Positions 6,899-14,846 of a stretch of DNA of 44,651 nucleotides are shown here, piece by piece. Every line of letters starts with the position of its first letter. Positions within the stretch are counted from its first letter, which is position 1. The stretch comes from Nitrospirota bacterium (lineage in GTDB: Bacteria > Nitrospirota > Thermodesulfovibrionia > Thermodesulfovibrionales > UBA6898): the NCBI GenBank assembly GCA_016215155.1, contig JACRLQ010000021.1:1-44651 (forward strand), read 5' to 3'. Under the pieces are notes generated by a model, which was not told where the DNA came from, did no database searches, and was given only the letters and a program-made list of their open reading frames with translations. The position numbers were made by a program, and so were the translations under genes.

Positions 6899-7834
6899 TT
6901 ATTCAGCCTTTTTCGACCTGAGGAACGCCACGATCGACCATATGTCGTCTTTCTTGAGACTGTCCTTATAACCGGGCATTCCGCCTCTGGCCGTGCGTCC
7001 ATCCTCAACGGACCCCTCGGAGGTCCCGTTATTGATGACCTCAAAGTAGTCGTCGTCGGGCAGATCACCCTTTATGTAGAAGAATTCGTCGTCGACGAGG
7101 CTCGGGCCTATGTCGCCCTTTGCGTCAGGGCCGTGGCAGGAGGCGCATTCCTTTGCGTATAGTTCGGCGCCCCTTGCTATCGCCTTTTGGTCATTGGCAA
7201 GGGGGTTCGGAATATGCGTCTCTTTTATGACTCCCGCCGCCACTGCCGGGGCCGCAGTCTTTTTAACGGCGGCTCCGATGACCTGCATATACGCAACCAG
7301 GGCGTCCATATCGGTCTTTTCTTTCAGGGCCTGTATTTCCCCCGGAGAGTAAGGGAAGCCGAGGGCCTTCATATGCGCCTCGACCGCTTCCGGGTCAAGC
7401 CTCGCGTCTTTTAAAAAGGCATAGGCGGGCATGTTCGACTGAGGGAACATCGACTGGGGACTCAAAAAGTGCTTGACGTGCCAGGCGTCGGGATATTTGG
7501 CCCCTATCCTCGCAAGGTCAGGACCGGTACGCTTCGAGCCCCATAGAAACGGGCGGTCGTAGGCGAATTCACCGGCCTTGGAATACTCGCCGTATCTCAT
7601 CACCTCGGTCTTAAGCGGCCTGACGGTCTGGGTATGGCAGTTGACGCACCCCTCCCGCTGATATATGTCCCTGCCCGCGAGCTCCAGAGCGGTAAAGGGT
7701 TTGAGGCTGTCCAGTTTAGGATGCATCTGGACGGTCATCATCGGATAAAACATCGTCACCGAGGTCCCGATCAGGATTACGACAGTGGCAGTGATCGCAA
7801 AGGCTATCGGTTTACTGTAGATTCCGCCTGACAT
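6899..7834 (-). CDS. ccoO: CcoO fused to a single CcoP-like cytochrome c domain
   Basis: About 311 residues. An N-terminal membrane anchor and a CcoO domain carry the heme site CVNCH (residues 63-67), with YGEYSKAGEFAYDRPFLWGSKRTGPDL and the MPAYAFL region that are standard for CcoO. A linker rich in Ala then leads to a second class I cytochrome domain with CASCH (230-234) and a GGMPGY Met ligand. Normal CcoP has two such domains and its own anchor. Here only one is present and the anchor is a separate gene. I preferred ATG 7834 because AGGGGG precedes it; a GTG at 7840 is also in frame. Confidence 0.9.
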   Translation of the reverse strand: MSGGIYSKPIAFAITATVVILIGTSVTMFYPMMTVQMHPKLDSLKPFTALELAGRDIYQREGCVNCHTQTVRPLKTEVMRYGEYSKAGEFAYDRPFLWGSKRTGPDLARIGAKYPDAWHVKHFLSPQSMFPQSNMPAYAFLKDARLDPEAVEAHMKALGFPYSPGEIQALKEKTDMDALVAYMQVIGAAVKKTAAPAVAAGVIKETHIPNPLANDQKAIARGAELYAKECASCHGPDAKGDIGPSLVDDEFFYIKGDLPDDDYFEVINNGTSEGSVEDGRTARGGMPGYKDSLKKDDIWSIVAFLRSKKAE

Positions 7835-7843
7835 ACGCACCCC

Positions 7844-9241
7844 CTAAGCCTTAGCCATCTCAGGGGTCTTGCCCCTTCGCATGGTCATGTAGATGTTGTA
7901 TATGAAGAAGAGCATCCCCGCCGTGAAAATTATGCCGCCGAGGGTCCTTACCTGCCAGAACGGGTAGTTTTTTATAAGGGTCTCGACGAAGGTATATTTT
8001 AAACTGCCGTCGGGATTGACCGCCTTCCAGAGGGCGCCCTGCTGGATGCCGGTAATCCACATCGTGACCGAAAAGATGAGCTGTCCGATGAGCACGAGCC
8101 AGAAGTGGATGTTTGCCACCTTCTCACTGTAGATCTCCGTGTCGTAAATTTTCGGGATTACGTAGTATATCGAGGCGGCGGTCGTCATCGTCACCCACCC
8201 CATGGTGCCCATATGCACATGCCCGGGCACCCAGTCCGTGTAATGGATCAGCTGACTCACTATCCTCAGGCCCTGGGTAGGTCCCTGGACCGTCTGCAGT
8301 CCGTAGAAAGTTATGCCCATGATGAAGAATTTTGTGAGATAGTTCGTATTCATCTTCGACCAGTCTGACCCCACCGTGTAGTAGCCGTTTACCACCGAAC
8401 CCCACGAAGGGGCGATAAGGAAGATCGTAAAGACAATGCCCAGGGTCTGTATCCAGTCGGGCAGGGGGGTATACACAAGATGATGTGCCCCTGTCCAGAG
8501 ATAGGCGAAAACGAGCGACCAGAACGCTATGATCGAGAGCCTGTGGCTGTAAATCGGTATGCCCGTGGATTTCGGAAGGAAATAATAGAACATTGCCAGT
8601 ATAGGGGTGGTAAATACGAAACCTACCGCGTTATGCCCGTACCACCACTGCACGTTGGCGCTGTTGACCCCCGCAAACAGGTGATATGACTTAAAGAGCC
8701 CGGCGGGTATAGAGAGGTTGTTCACAATATAGAGTACGGCCACGGCTATGACCGTTGCGATTATATACCACAAAGAGATATACATCTGTTCTTCCCTGCG
8801 TTTGATGACAGTGCCGAAGACGTTTACCGCAAACATCACCCACAAAACTACTATGGCGATGTCGATCGGCCATTCGAGTTCGGCGTACTCAAGCGACTGG
8901 GTGTAGCCCATCAATAGCGTCACCGCGGCCAGGGTTATGCCGATGTTGAATAAATAGAGCTGAACTCTTGCAAGCCTCGGGAACAACAGGGGCCTTTTGG
9001 CGAGCCTCATCAAAATATAATAGGACAGACCGAAGATCGCCCCGACCCCGAGCCCGAAGGCGAGCCCGTTCGTATGCACCGCCCTCAATCGTCCGAAGGT
9101 AAATAAAGGCTGGAAATTGAACTCGGGCCGCCACATCTGGACCGATATCAGCAGACCGAGCAAAATTCCGACTACACCCCAGAAGATGGAGGAAACTATG
9201 AAACCCGTTACTGTCTGATTATCATACTGATAATCGTTCAT
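7844..9241 (-). CDS. ccoN: CcoN, catalytic subunit of cbb3 cytochrome oxidase
   Basis: A 465-residue membrane protein with about 12 helices that reduces oxygen to water. Visible ligands and motifs: H of RAVHTNGLAFG, the CuB ligands in WWYGHNAVGF and WTGAHHLVYT, the heme ligands in VPGHVHMGTMGW, and the helix VII Tyr in GITFYGLQTVQGP that forms the His-Tyr cross-link in the C-family. Length and motifs are normal for CcoN. It follows the Rrf2 gene by 25 bases and precedes the ccoO fusion by nine, so it is co-transcribed. cbb3 oxidases have high oxygen affinity, implying micro-oxic respiration. Confidence 0.96.
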   Translation of the reverse strand: MNDYQYDNQTVTGFIVSSIFWGVVGILLGLLISVQMWRPEFNFQPLFTFGRLRAVHTNGLAFGLGVGAIFGLSYYILMRLAKRPLLFPRLARVQLYLFNIGITLAAVTLLMGYTQSLEYAELEWPIDIAIVVLWVMFAVNVFGTVIKRREEQMYISLWYIIATVIAVAVLYIVNNLSIPAGLFKSYHLFAGVNSANVQWWYGHNAVGFVFTTPILAMFYYFLPKSTGIPIYSHRLSIIAFWSLVFAYLWTGAHHLVYTPLPDWIQTLGIVFTIFLIAPSWGSVVNGYYTVGSDWSKMNTNYLTKFFIMGITFYGLQTVQGPTQGLRIVSQLIHYTDWVPGHVHMGTMGWVTMTTAASIYYVIPKIYDTEIYSEKVANIHFWLVLIGQLIFSVTMWITGIQQGALWKAVNPDGSLKYTFVETLIKNYPFWQVRTLGGIIFTAGMLFFIYNIYMTMRRGKTPEMAKA

Positions 9242-9266
9242 TACCTGACCTCCTTTAGCGCTTTAT

Positions 9267-9713
9267 TCATTTTTTCCCTGCCCGGTCATCCCGATGGAGT
9301 TCATACGCGCCTCCGTGTTTTTTAAGGGTCTCGAAATTAACGCTTCTCAGGTGCCCCTCAACGATCGTCCTGAGTTTTTTCCAGACCGGGTGGACCGTGC
9401 AGGTACCGGAGAAGTTGCAAAGTTTTCCTTCGATGCCGCACTTGTTCATCGTCACGGGACCCTCGATCGCCTCGACCACATCGAGGAGTGTAATATCCAG
9501 AGGGGCCCTCGTGAGCCTGAAGCCCCCGCGGACACCCCTGAAGGACCTGACGATGCCGGCCTTTGAAAGCTTCTGAAGTATCTTTGCGAGAAAACTCCGC
9601 GGGATCTCCATCGAACCCGCTATCTCTTCAATCATGACGTTTTTTTCCGGTGACGTCCTTGACAGGAAGAGCACGCAGCGTACAGCATAATCTGTTTCCT
9701 GGGTTATTTCCAT
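9267..9713 (-). CDS. Rrf2-family regulator with a three-Cys Fe-S site
   Basis: A 148-residue protein. The winged-helix N-terminus (EITQETDYAVRCVLFLS, then IPRSFLAKILQKLSKAGIV and SFRGVRGGFRL) is classic Rrf2. Cys92, Cys99 and Cys105 in KCGIEGKLCNFSGTC fit the cluster-binding loop of IscR/NsrR/RsrR-type members. It is the first gene of the cbb3 operon and so probably senses iron-sulfur status, NO or redox state and controls the operon and itself. Which signal it senses cannot be told from sequence. Confidence 0.9.
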   Translation of the reverse strand: MEITQETDYAVRCVLFLSRTSPEKNVMIEEIAGSMEIPRSFLAKILQKLSKAGIVRSFRGVRGGFRLTRAPLDITLLDVVEAIEGPVTMNKCGIEGKLCNFSGTCTVHPVWKKLRTIVEGHLRSVNFETLKKHGGAYELHRDDRAGKK

Positions 9714-9725
9714 TATACAAGAGTA

Positions 9726-9754
9726 ATTTTATCCTGTTTTAAAGTTTCTGTCAA
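9726..9754 (-). promoter_or_regulatory. Sigma70-type promoter of the rrf2-cbb3 operon
   Basis: On the minus strand a perfect TTGACA (9754-9749) and TAAAAT (9731-9726) are separated by exactly 17 bases. The predicted start of transcription, near 9719, is only a few bases before the Rrf2 ATG at 9713, and there is no ribosome-binding site, so the first gene may be read from a nearly leaderless message. No clear Rrf2 operator could be picked out. Confidence 0.7.
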
Positions 9755-9848
9755 GCGAAAAATTAAAAATATAATTAGCAAGGCAACTGAACATTACAAT
9801 TAACTTATATCACGGCGTATTTACGAAAACAAGGTACGAGGTTATATA

Positions 9849-9877
9849 TTTACAGTTTATTCTCATAATGATATAAA
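9849..9877 (+). promoter_or_regulatory. Probable promoter of the VWA protein gene
   Basis: TTTACA (9849-9854) and TATAAA (9872-9877) are 17 bases apart, in an AT-rich gap shared with the divergent cbb3 promoter. The message would have a leader of about 50 bases with AGAGGT shortly before the ATG at 9936. Confidence 0.55.
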
Positions 9878-9935
9878 CTATAAAACTGCTTTTATTTTCT
9901 GTAATATCGCGCGTCACTTATAAAGAGGTCAGGAT

Positions 9936-11258
9936 ATGAAAAAAATGACGGTTATATTGAGAGAGGTTTTCGCCTGGAGGACATTCCGCTGTCAGATTCC
10001 GGCAGTCTTTCACCTCTTTGTCCTTTCCGCGGCTGTAATTATTGGCCCTTCCGCGGCTCACGCCAGGGAAGAGCGAATGGTGGAAGTCATCCTTGACGCC
10101 TCCTCGAGCATGAACCAGAAACTTAAGTCAGGCGATATGAAACTCTCCGCGGAGAAAAAGGCGGTCGAGAGTCTCCTTATGAGGCTTGATGGAAATACCG
10201 TCATTTCTTTTCGGGCATTCGGCCATCAGTCTCCAAGGGAAAAGCGCGACTGCCTGGACACCAGGGCACTGACAGGTTTCTCACCCCTGATCGGGATAGT
10301 CACAAAGATGCTTGTCCAGACGATCGGGCTCAGGGCGCTGGGGTCCGCGCCTGTGTCACAGGCCCTGTCCGAGGCGGTCAGGGACTTCCCTCCGGATTTC
10401 AAGGGAGAGACGGTCGTTGTGCTGGTAAGCGACGGGAAGGACACCTGCCAGGGGGACCCGTGCAGCACTGCCCAGGGGCTGACAAAAGACAGGACAAAAC
10501 TGGTAATTCATACCATTGGGCTCGAGGTCGACGACGCGGCGCGGACCCAGCTTGAGTGCATAGCGAAGGTCTCCGGCGGGAGATATTTTGGCGCCGAGGA
10601 TCCAGGCCAGCTGGCTAGGGCGCTTCAGTCCGCCGTCGAGACGTCAAGGGGGATGATAGTGAGGAAAAAAGGCGAGGGCCGGTTGTCGGTCGAAGGGGCC
10701 GATGTTTCGGGCAGTGTGGTGGTAAACTCCGAGACCGGTGAGAAGGCAGGCGCGCTTATGCCGCAACAAGCGCCTTTAAAGCTTCCTGCCGGGATTTACA
10801 CGGTCGGGATCGGAAAGTCTTACTGGGAGAGTGTCGAGGTGAGTCCCGGAGAGACTACCGTGCTGAGACCGGCGGTCATAAAGATTGAACATCTTTCCTC
10901 CGGCGTCCATAAAGTCGTCGAACGGGAGACGGGGGAGGAACTGGGCCAGATCAGCCAGGCGAAAGATTTTATAGTTCTGGCGCCGGGTGAATACGATATT
11001 TTCTTCGGTAAGACCGTCTGGCCCGTCAGCGCGGGACAGGGGGCAAAAATCGTACTTAAGCCCGGCACGGTCATTTTAAAAGGCGCGACCCCGCAGGGAC
11101 ACAGGATCAGAAAGCCGGGAGGCGATGTAGTCGAGACGCTCAGTAATACAGCCCCGTCGGTGCAACTTCCGCCCGGGGACTATACAATAGAGATCGACGG
11201 GAAGCTGAAGCAGTTTTCACTCAAAGAGTCCGAGACTCTGACCTTTCAGAAAAAATAG
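9936..11258 (+). CDS. Exported von Willebrand factor A protein with repeated beta domains
   Basis: A 440-residue protein. A signal peptide ends near residue 45 (PSAAHA). A VWA domain follows: VILDASSSMNQK gives the DxSxS metal-binding (MIDAS) motif and VVVLVSDGKDTCQGDPCS the later part. The C-terminal 200 residues hold three related segments with the pattern L-P-x-G-x-Y-x-(I/V) (LKLPAGIYTVGIGK, IVLAPGEYDIFFGK, VQLPPGDYTIEIDG), suggesting three small beta-sandwich repeats. Its role is unknown; VWA domains usually mediate metal-dependent protein binding. It is transcribed divergently from the cbb3 operon. Confidence 0.8.
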   Translation: MKKMTVILREVFAWRTFRCQIPAVFHLFVLSAAVIIGPSAAHAREERMVEVILDASSSMNQKLKSGDMKLSAEKKAVESLLMRLDGNTVISFRAFGHQSPREKRDCLDTRALTGFSPLIGIVTKMLVQTIGLRALGSAPVSQALSEAVRDFPPDFKGETVVVLVSDGKDTCQGDPCSTAQGLTKDRTKLVIHTIGLEVDDAARTQLECIAKVSGGRYFGAEDPGQLARALQSAVETSRGMIVRKKGEGRLSVEGADVSGSVVVNSETGEKAGALMPQQAPLKLPAGIYTVGIGKSYWESVEVSPGETTVLRPAVIKIEHLSSGVHKVVERETGEELGQISQAKDFIVLAPGEYDIFFGKTVWPVSAGQGAKIVLKPGTVILKGATPQGHRIRKPGGDVVETLSNTAPSVQLPPGDYTIEIDGKLKQFSLKESETLTFQKK

Positions 11259-11261
11259 ACT

Positions 11262-11358
11262 GTAGGGGCGCATCCTTGTGATCGCCCTGTGTTTTTGATC
11301 CTGACGGCTTCGGACAGGCGAATGTCGCGGACAGGGCGGACACAAGATTCGCCCCTAC
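11262..11358. repeat. Imperfect inverted repeat between convergent genes
   Basis: Arms at 11262-11289 and 11332-11358 pair over about 27 bases with few mismatches; both begin or end with GTAGGGGCG read outward. It lies between the VWA gene and the convergent polyferredoxin gene, whose stop codon falls inside the right arm. It could be a bidirectional terminator or a dispersed REP/MITE-like unit. The TAGGGGCG sequence is of a kind that I recall as repeated in many environmental genomes. Confidence 0.7.
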
Positions 11359-12869
11359 TTGAGCATCATCTGGTTCGAAGACGACCGGGTCTCGCCGATC
11401 GACGTGACCCTCACCGCCGCCTGATCACGCACAGGGCACTTGTTTTCACAGATCCCGCAGCCGATGCAAAGTTTAGGGTCCATGACCGGGCGTTTCAGCG
11501 TCTTTTTTTTACCGTCCCTGAGCTGAACTTCGACAGTCTCAAACCATATCGCCTTTGGAGACGTCGGACACACCTCTTCACAGACGATGCAGTCTATGTT
11601 CATGGCCCACGGCAGGCATCTTCCCCTGTCGTAAAAAGCGGTGCCTATTTTGACAGGTCTTTGGGGCGCTTCCGTCCCCAGTTTTTTTCCGATCGTAAGC
11701 GGGGTGATCGCCCCGGTCGGGCATACCCGGCCGCAAAGAACGCAATTATATTCGCAGTAGCCTATGCTGTTTATGAGAATGGGGCTCCAGAGCCCCTCGA
11801 ACCCTGCCTCCAGGAGCGCCGGTTGTATGACATTCGTCGGGCAGACCTTCATGCACTGACCGCACTTAAGGCAGCGACGCAGAAACTCTGATTCCGCCAA
11901 TGCCCCGGGAGGCCTTATTACGCCGGGCCTGGCAGCGGTCCCTGACGATATGCTCGACCTCATCACCGGGAATATTACCGCTCCGGCAAGGGCCGTCTCT
12001 ATGAGCCTGCGGCGGTTGATATCAAGCGGAAGATGAGCGGCGCTCGCTTGCCGGGGAAGCCCGTAATGTATGGCATCCTCGGGGCAGTCTTCAACGCAGT
12101 TCATGCAGACGTGGCATTCAGTTATGCGAAGCGACGCGTGAGGGTCGCAGCCTCCGTGGCAGTGCCCCAGACATTTTTTGCAGTCGGTGCAGCGTTCCAC
12201 GTCACGCCATATCCTCAAGAGGGGTCTGAAGGAAAGAAGCCCGAGCAGCGCGCCGAGCGGGCATATGGCGCGGCACCAGAACCTTGGGAGGAACCTGTTG
12301 GCCGCGATGACCGCAATAAAGATAATGCCTATAAGCGTTCCGCCATTGAAGAGGGGCTGTTTGAGATACAGTTGCCCGGACCCCAGATTGATCGACGGGA
12401 ACACCGAGACCGAAAACGATCTCGTAATAAAGGGTATGGGATCGAGAAGCCCGGTCTGGAGGGCGCCCAGGCCTGAGATGGCAAAAAGCGCCGTGAGCAG
12501 ATAGTATTTAAGCCGGTATAAAGGACGATATGAATTAAGCGCTACAGTGTCCGCCGCCCTGAGCCTGTTTATAATGCTTCCCGCCGTCTGATTGATAATC
12601 CCCATCGGACAGACCCAGGAGCAGAAAAACCTGCCGAACAAAAGGGTCCCGACAATAATAATAAGCGAAAGGGCAAGCCCCCGATAGACCGTCCAGCTCG
12701 TAAAGAATGCCGCTATTGAAACGAGAGGGTCGAGTTCCAGAAACAACGGCGTTTCGTAGCCCTTCATCCGCCGGAAGCTTGTGACGAAAAGAAGAAGGAC
12801 GAACAGTAAAAGAAAAAAAACCGCGTAGATGCGTCTGATGTTCCTAAGCGTAAGTATTTTCCCGGTCAT
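11355..12869 (-). CDS. NapH/NapG-like membrane polyferredoxin
   Basis: A 504-residue protein. The N-terminal half has membrane helices and the NapH-type turns CSWVCPMG and CRAICPLGALLG. Cys clusters follow: CTDCKKCLGHC, CHVCMNCVEDCP, CLKCGQCMKVCP, CVLCGRVCP, CIVCEEVCP and CIGCGICENKCP, enough for several 4Fe-4S clusters. It looks like a fusion of NapH-like and NapG-like parts and probably passes electrons from the quinone pool to a periplasmic or membrane partner. It is the last of four genes read from 16036; its start overlaps the DUF362 stop. The substrate is unknown. Confidence 0.85.
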   Translation of the reverse strand: MTGKILTLRNIRRIYAVFFLLLFVLLLFVTSFRRMKGYETPLFLELDPLVSIAAFFTSWTVYRGLALSLIIIVGTLLFGRFFCSWVCPMGIINQTAGSIINRLRAADTVALNSYRPLYRLKYYLLTALFAISGLGALQTGLLDPIPFITRSFSVSVFPSINLGSGQLYLKQPLFNGGTLIGIIFIAVIAANRFLPRFWCRAICPLGALLGLLSFRPLLRIWRDVERCTDCKKCLGHCHGGCDPHASLRITECHVCMNCVEDCPEDAIHYGLPRQASAAHLPLDINRRRLIETALAGAVIFPVMRSSISSGTAARPGVIRPPGALAESEFLRRCLKCGQCMKVCPTNVIQPALLEAGFEGLWSPILINSIGYCEYNCVLCGRVCPTGAITPLTIGKKLGTEAPQRPVKIGTAFYDRGRCLPWAMNIDCIVCEEVCPTSPKAIWFETVEVQLRDGKKKTLKRPVMDPKLCIGCGICENKCPVRDQAAVRVTSIGETRSSSNQMMLK

Positions 12870-13858
12870 ACGTTTGACTCATCTATGCGCATGCCGTTTA
12901 GGTCCGACCTGCCGATGCCCCTCTTTTCAGCCATCCCGATAAAAGGCACATCCTCAGCCTTCAGGTCGAGGAACCTCAGTCCGTAGGTCTCTACAGCAAC
13001 GAGATCGACCCCGGCAATAACCGTGTCCCCGGCCTTAACGTCCGAGAGGTTTCCGCCGGTGGGGCCGTTTCTCATGAGTACGCGGGTCGCATCAAGCACA
13101 GTCAGTGTCGGCCTGATTGCCGAGGCCAGGTCGGCGATAGAGGTGTTTATGTCCTGGTGCAGGCGGTTCCTCTGCCCTCCCAAAGACCCGTAAAGGTTCT
13201 TCATGCCCATGGTGCATTTTGAAAGGGAATGGTGTTTTGCGATCGGCACGTTTATGAGTTTGTCGGCCTCATGATAGAAACCGGACACCGGCCATATTTT
13301 TAGAGACTCGCCCCTCAGGTCAGTGGATACGAAGTCGTTTTCTCCGGTAAGCCTGATCTTTCCGCCGGCCCTGTTTACCGCCTCCTCGATCCCCGAGCGC
13401 GCAAAGCACCTGTAGGCGTCATTCACGGGGATATCGGTTACCCATACGGCAGCGGCTTTCGCCTCCAGGCAGAGTCGTACCACCGCCGCCACGACCAGGG
13501 GGTTTGTATTTGCCGCCTGTTCAGGCTGCCTGTCCCAGGCTACATTGGCCTTGATAAGGACCTTTTCCCCGGGGTTGATAAAGCGGGTCATGCCGCCTAT
13601 TTTCTCAACGGCGGCACGGACCATCTTCTCCGCGTCCCTGCCACGGACTACCGCAAGCTCCGGATAGACTTTCACGACGTCTGTACGATAGTCCCTGAAG
13701 GTCAGAATCTTTGCAGCGCTCCTTCTAACAGGGTCATTACTGTAAAAAGTGTACCCCCAGATTCCTGCCGCGGCCGCAAGTCCACAGACGGAGGCGGTCC
13801 TTGCAAGAAGCTCTCTCCTGCTGAGCACAGGTTGTTTTTTATAGTTTCGGGACGTCAT
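12866..13858 (-). CDS. Tat-exported DUF362 protein
   Basis: About 330 residues. A Tat-like signal (LSRRELLARTASV followed by a hydrophobic stretch) precedes a DUF362 domain with NPGEKVLIKANVAWDRQ, AVWVTDIPVND, INVPIAKHHSLSKCTMGMKNLYG and a terminal AVETYGLRFL block. DUF362 proteins usually accompany ferredoxins, and their chemistry is unknown. I chose ATG 13858, which follows the upstream stop by seven bases; a longer frame to 13912 overlaps the previous gene and would displace the Tat motif. The next gene, the polyferredoxin, overlaps its end by four bases, so the two products likely work together. Confidence 0.85.
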   Translation of the reverse strand: MTSRNYKKQPVLSRRELLARTASVCGLAAAAGIWGYTFYSNDPVRRSAAKILTFRDYRTDVVKVYPELAVVRGRDAEKMVRAAVEKIGGMTRFINPGEKVLIKANVAWDRQPEQAANTNPLVVAAVVRLCLEAKAAAVWVTDIPVNDAYRCFARSGIEEAVNRAGGKIRLTGENDFVSTDLRGESLKIWPVSGFYHEADKLINVPIAKHHSLSKCTMGMKNLYGSLGGQRNRLHQDINTSIADLASAIRPTLTVLDATRVLMRNGPTGGNLSDVKAGDTVIAGVDLVAVETYGLRFLDLKAEDVPFIGMAEKRGIGRSDLNGMRIDESNV

Positions 13859-13865
13859 ACCTGGT

Positions 13866-14846
13866 TTAACCCCTGCGTTTTCCCTTGAAAAAATAATCGA
13901 CCACAGTCTCATCCTCAGTGCCGAAGACCCCGAATATCGCCTCGCGGCCCGGTATCATAAACCAGTTCCCTTCGTATTTGTCCATGATTCTATAGAATTC
14001 CTGCCCTTGTCTTTCAGCCTTTTCATAACGCATGGCTGATTTCCTGAAATAATCGAAGAACAAGGCCTTCAGCGAGGTCATGTCCTGACCTTTGCCACCC
14101 ATCATGGCCACAGTGACTTTTCGTCCTCCGGCCGTATACTCCCTCTCGACTACATTACTAAGGAAGTCAAGTCCGCGGTAACCTTCCCTGATGAACCTTG
14201 TTTTCTCGACCTTACCCAGATCCGGAAGTCTGGAAAATATGGCCAGTGAGTCCCGGCCCCCGGGCAGGGAGCCGTCAATCGCCTTCGCAAAGTTGAGCGC
14301 GGATATCTTCCGGTCAAATACCGTTGTCTTGACGTAAAACCGTCCCTTTATGAAATTAATCCCCCCGGAGTTTTTGTATCCCATGGCGCCGACAGACGCA
14401 GGCTGAGGGTTATCGCCCGATTCATCGGCCAGGACGCCGAAGGCCTGGATTGCGTTTCCCATGTCGAAGACCTCTGCCTGAAATTCCGGCTCAACTGACT
14501 TGGAATCCTCTTTTACGTAATCGGTGACCGTAAGGGATAAAAATCCCGCGCCTATGAAATATTCGGCATGACCGTTTACATGCTCGTAGAGGTTGTCCTT
14601 TACATAACGCTGTTCCCTTCCGACCTGCCTGAACCCCGCAACCTTTTTTATATCAGTGCCCGGCTTGTCCGTGGCAGCAGCTTCGAGGGGGGGGCCAGCG
14701 GGCTGAGTCTCGGCAGGCTTTTCAGAGACGGTCTTGAAATCGATCAGTGCAGGATCAAAGTGCTGTCCCCTGGCATACAGCACTGCTGCTATGACCGGGA
14801 GTAAGGCCAGCAGCAGTATCCTCAGGATCAGAGGTGGCGAATTCAT
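13866..14846 (-). CDS. DUF6599-like exported or membrane-anchored protein
   Basis: A 326-residue protein with an N-terminal hydrophobic segment (residues 7-25, ILRILLLALLPVIAAVLY) and a domain containing VKDNLYEHVNGHAEYFIGAGF. The Y-E-x-(V/I)-N-G-x-A-E motif is what I recall from DUF6599 proteins. No catalytic residues are obvious. It begins with an ATG overlapping the aldo/keto reductase stop by one base and precedes the DUF362 gene, so it belongs to the same operon. It probably sits in the periplasm beside the Tat partners. Confidence 0.7.
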   Translation of the reverse strand: MNSPPLILRILLLALLPVIAAVLYARGQHFDPALIDFKTVSEKPAETQPAGPPLEAAATDKPGTDIKKVAGFRQVGREQRYVKDNLYEHVNGHAEYFIGAGFLSLTVTDYVKEDSKSVEPEFQAEVFDMGNAIQAFGVLADESGDNPQPASVGAMGYKNSGGINFIKGRFYVKTTVFDRKISALNFAKAIDGSLPGGRDSLAIFSRLPDLGKVEKTRFIREGYRGLDFLSNVVEREYTAGGRKVTVAMMGGKGQDMTSLKALFFDYFRKSAMRYEKAERQGQEFYRIMDKYEGNWFMIPGREAIFGVFGTEDETVVDYFFKGKRRG

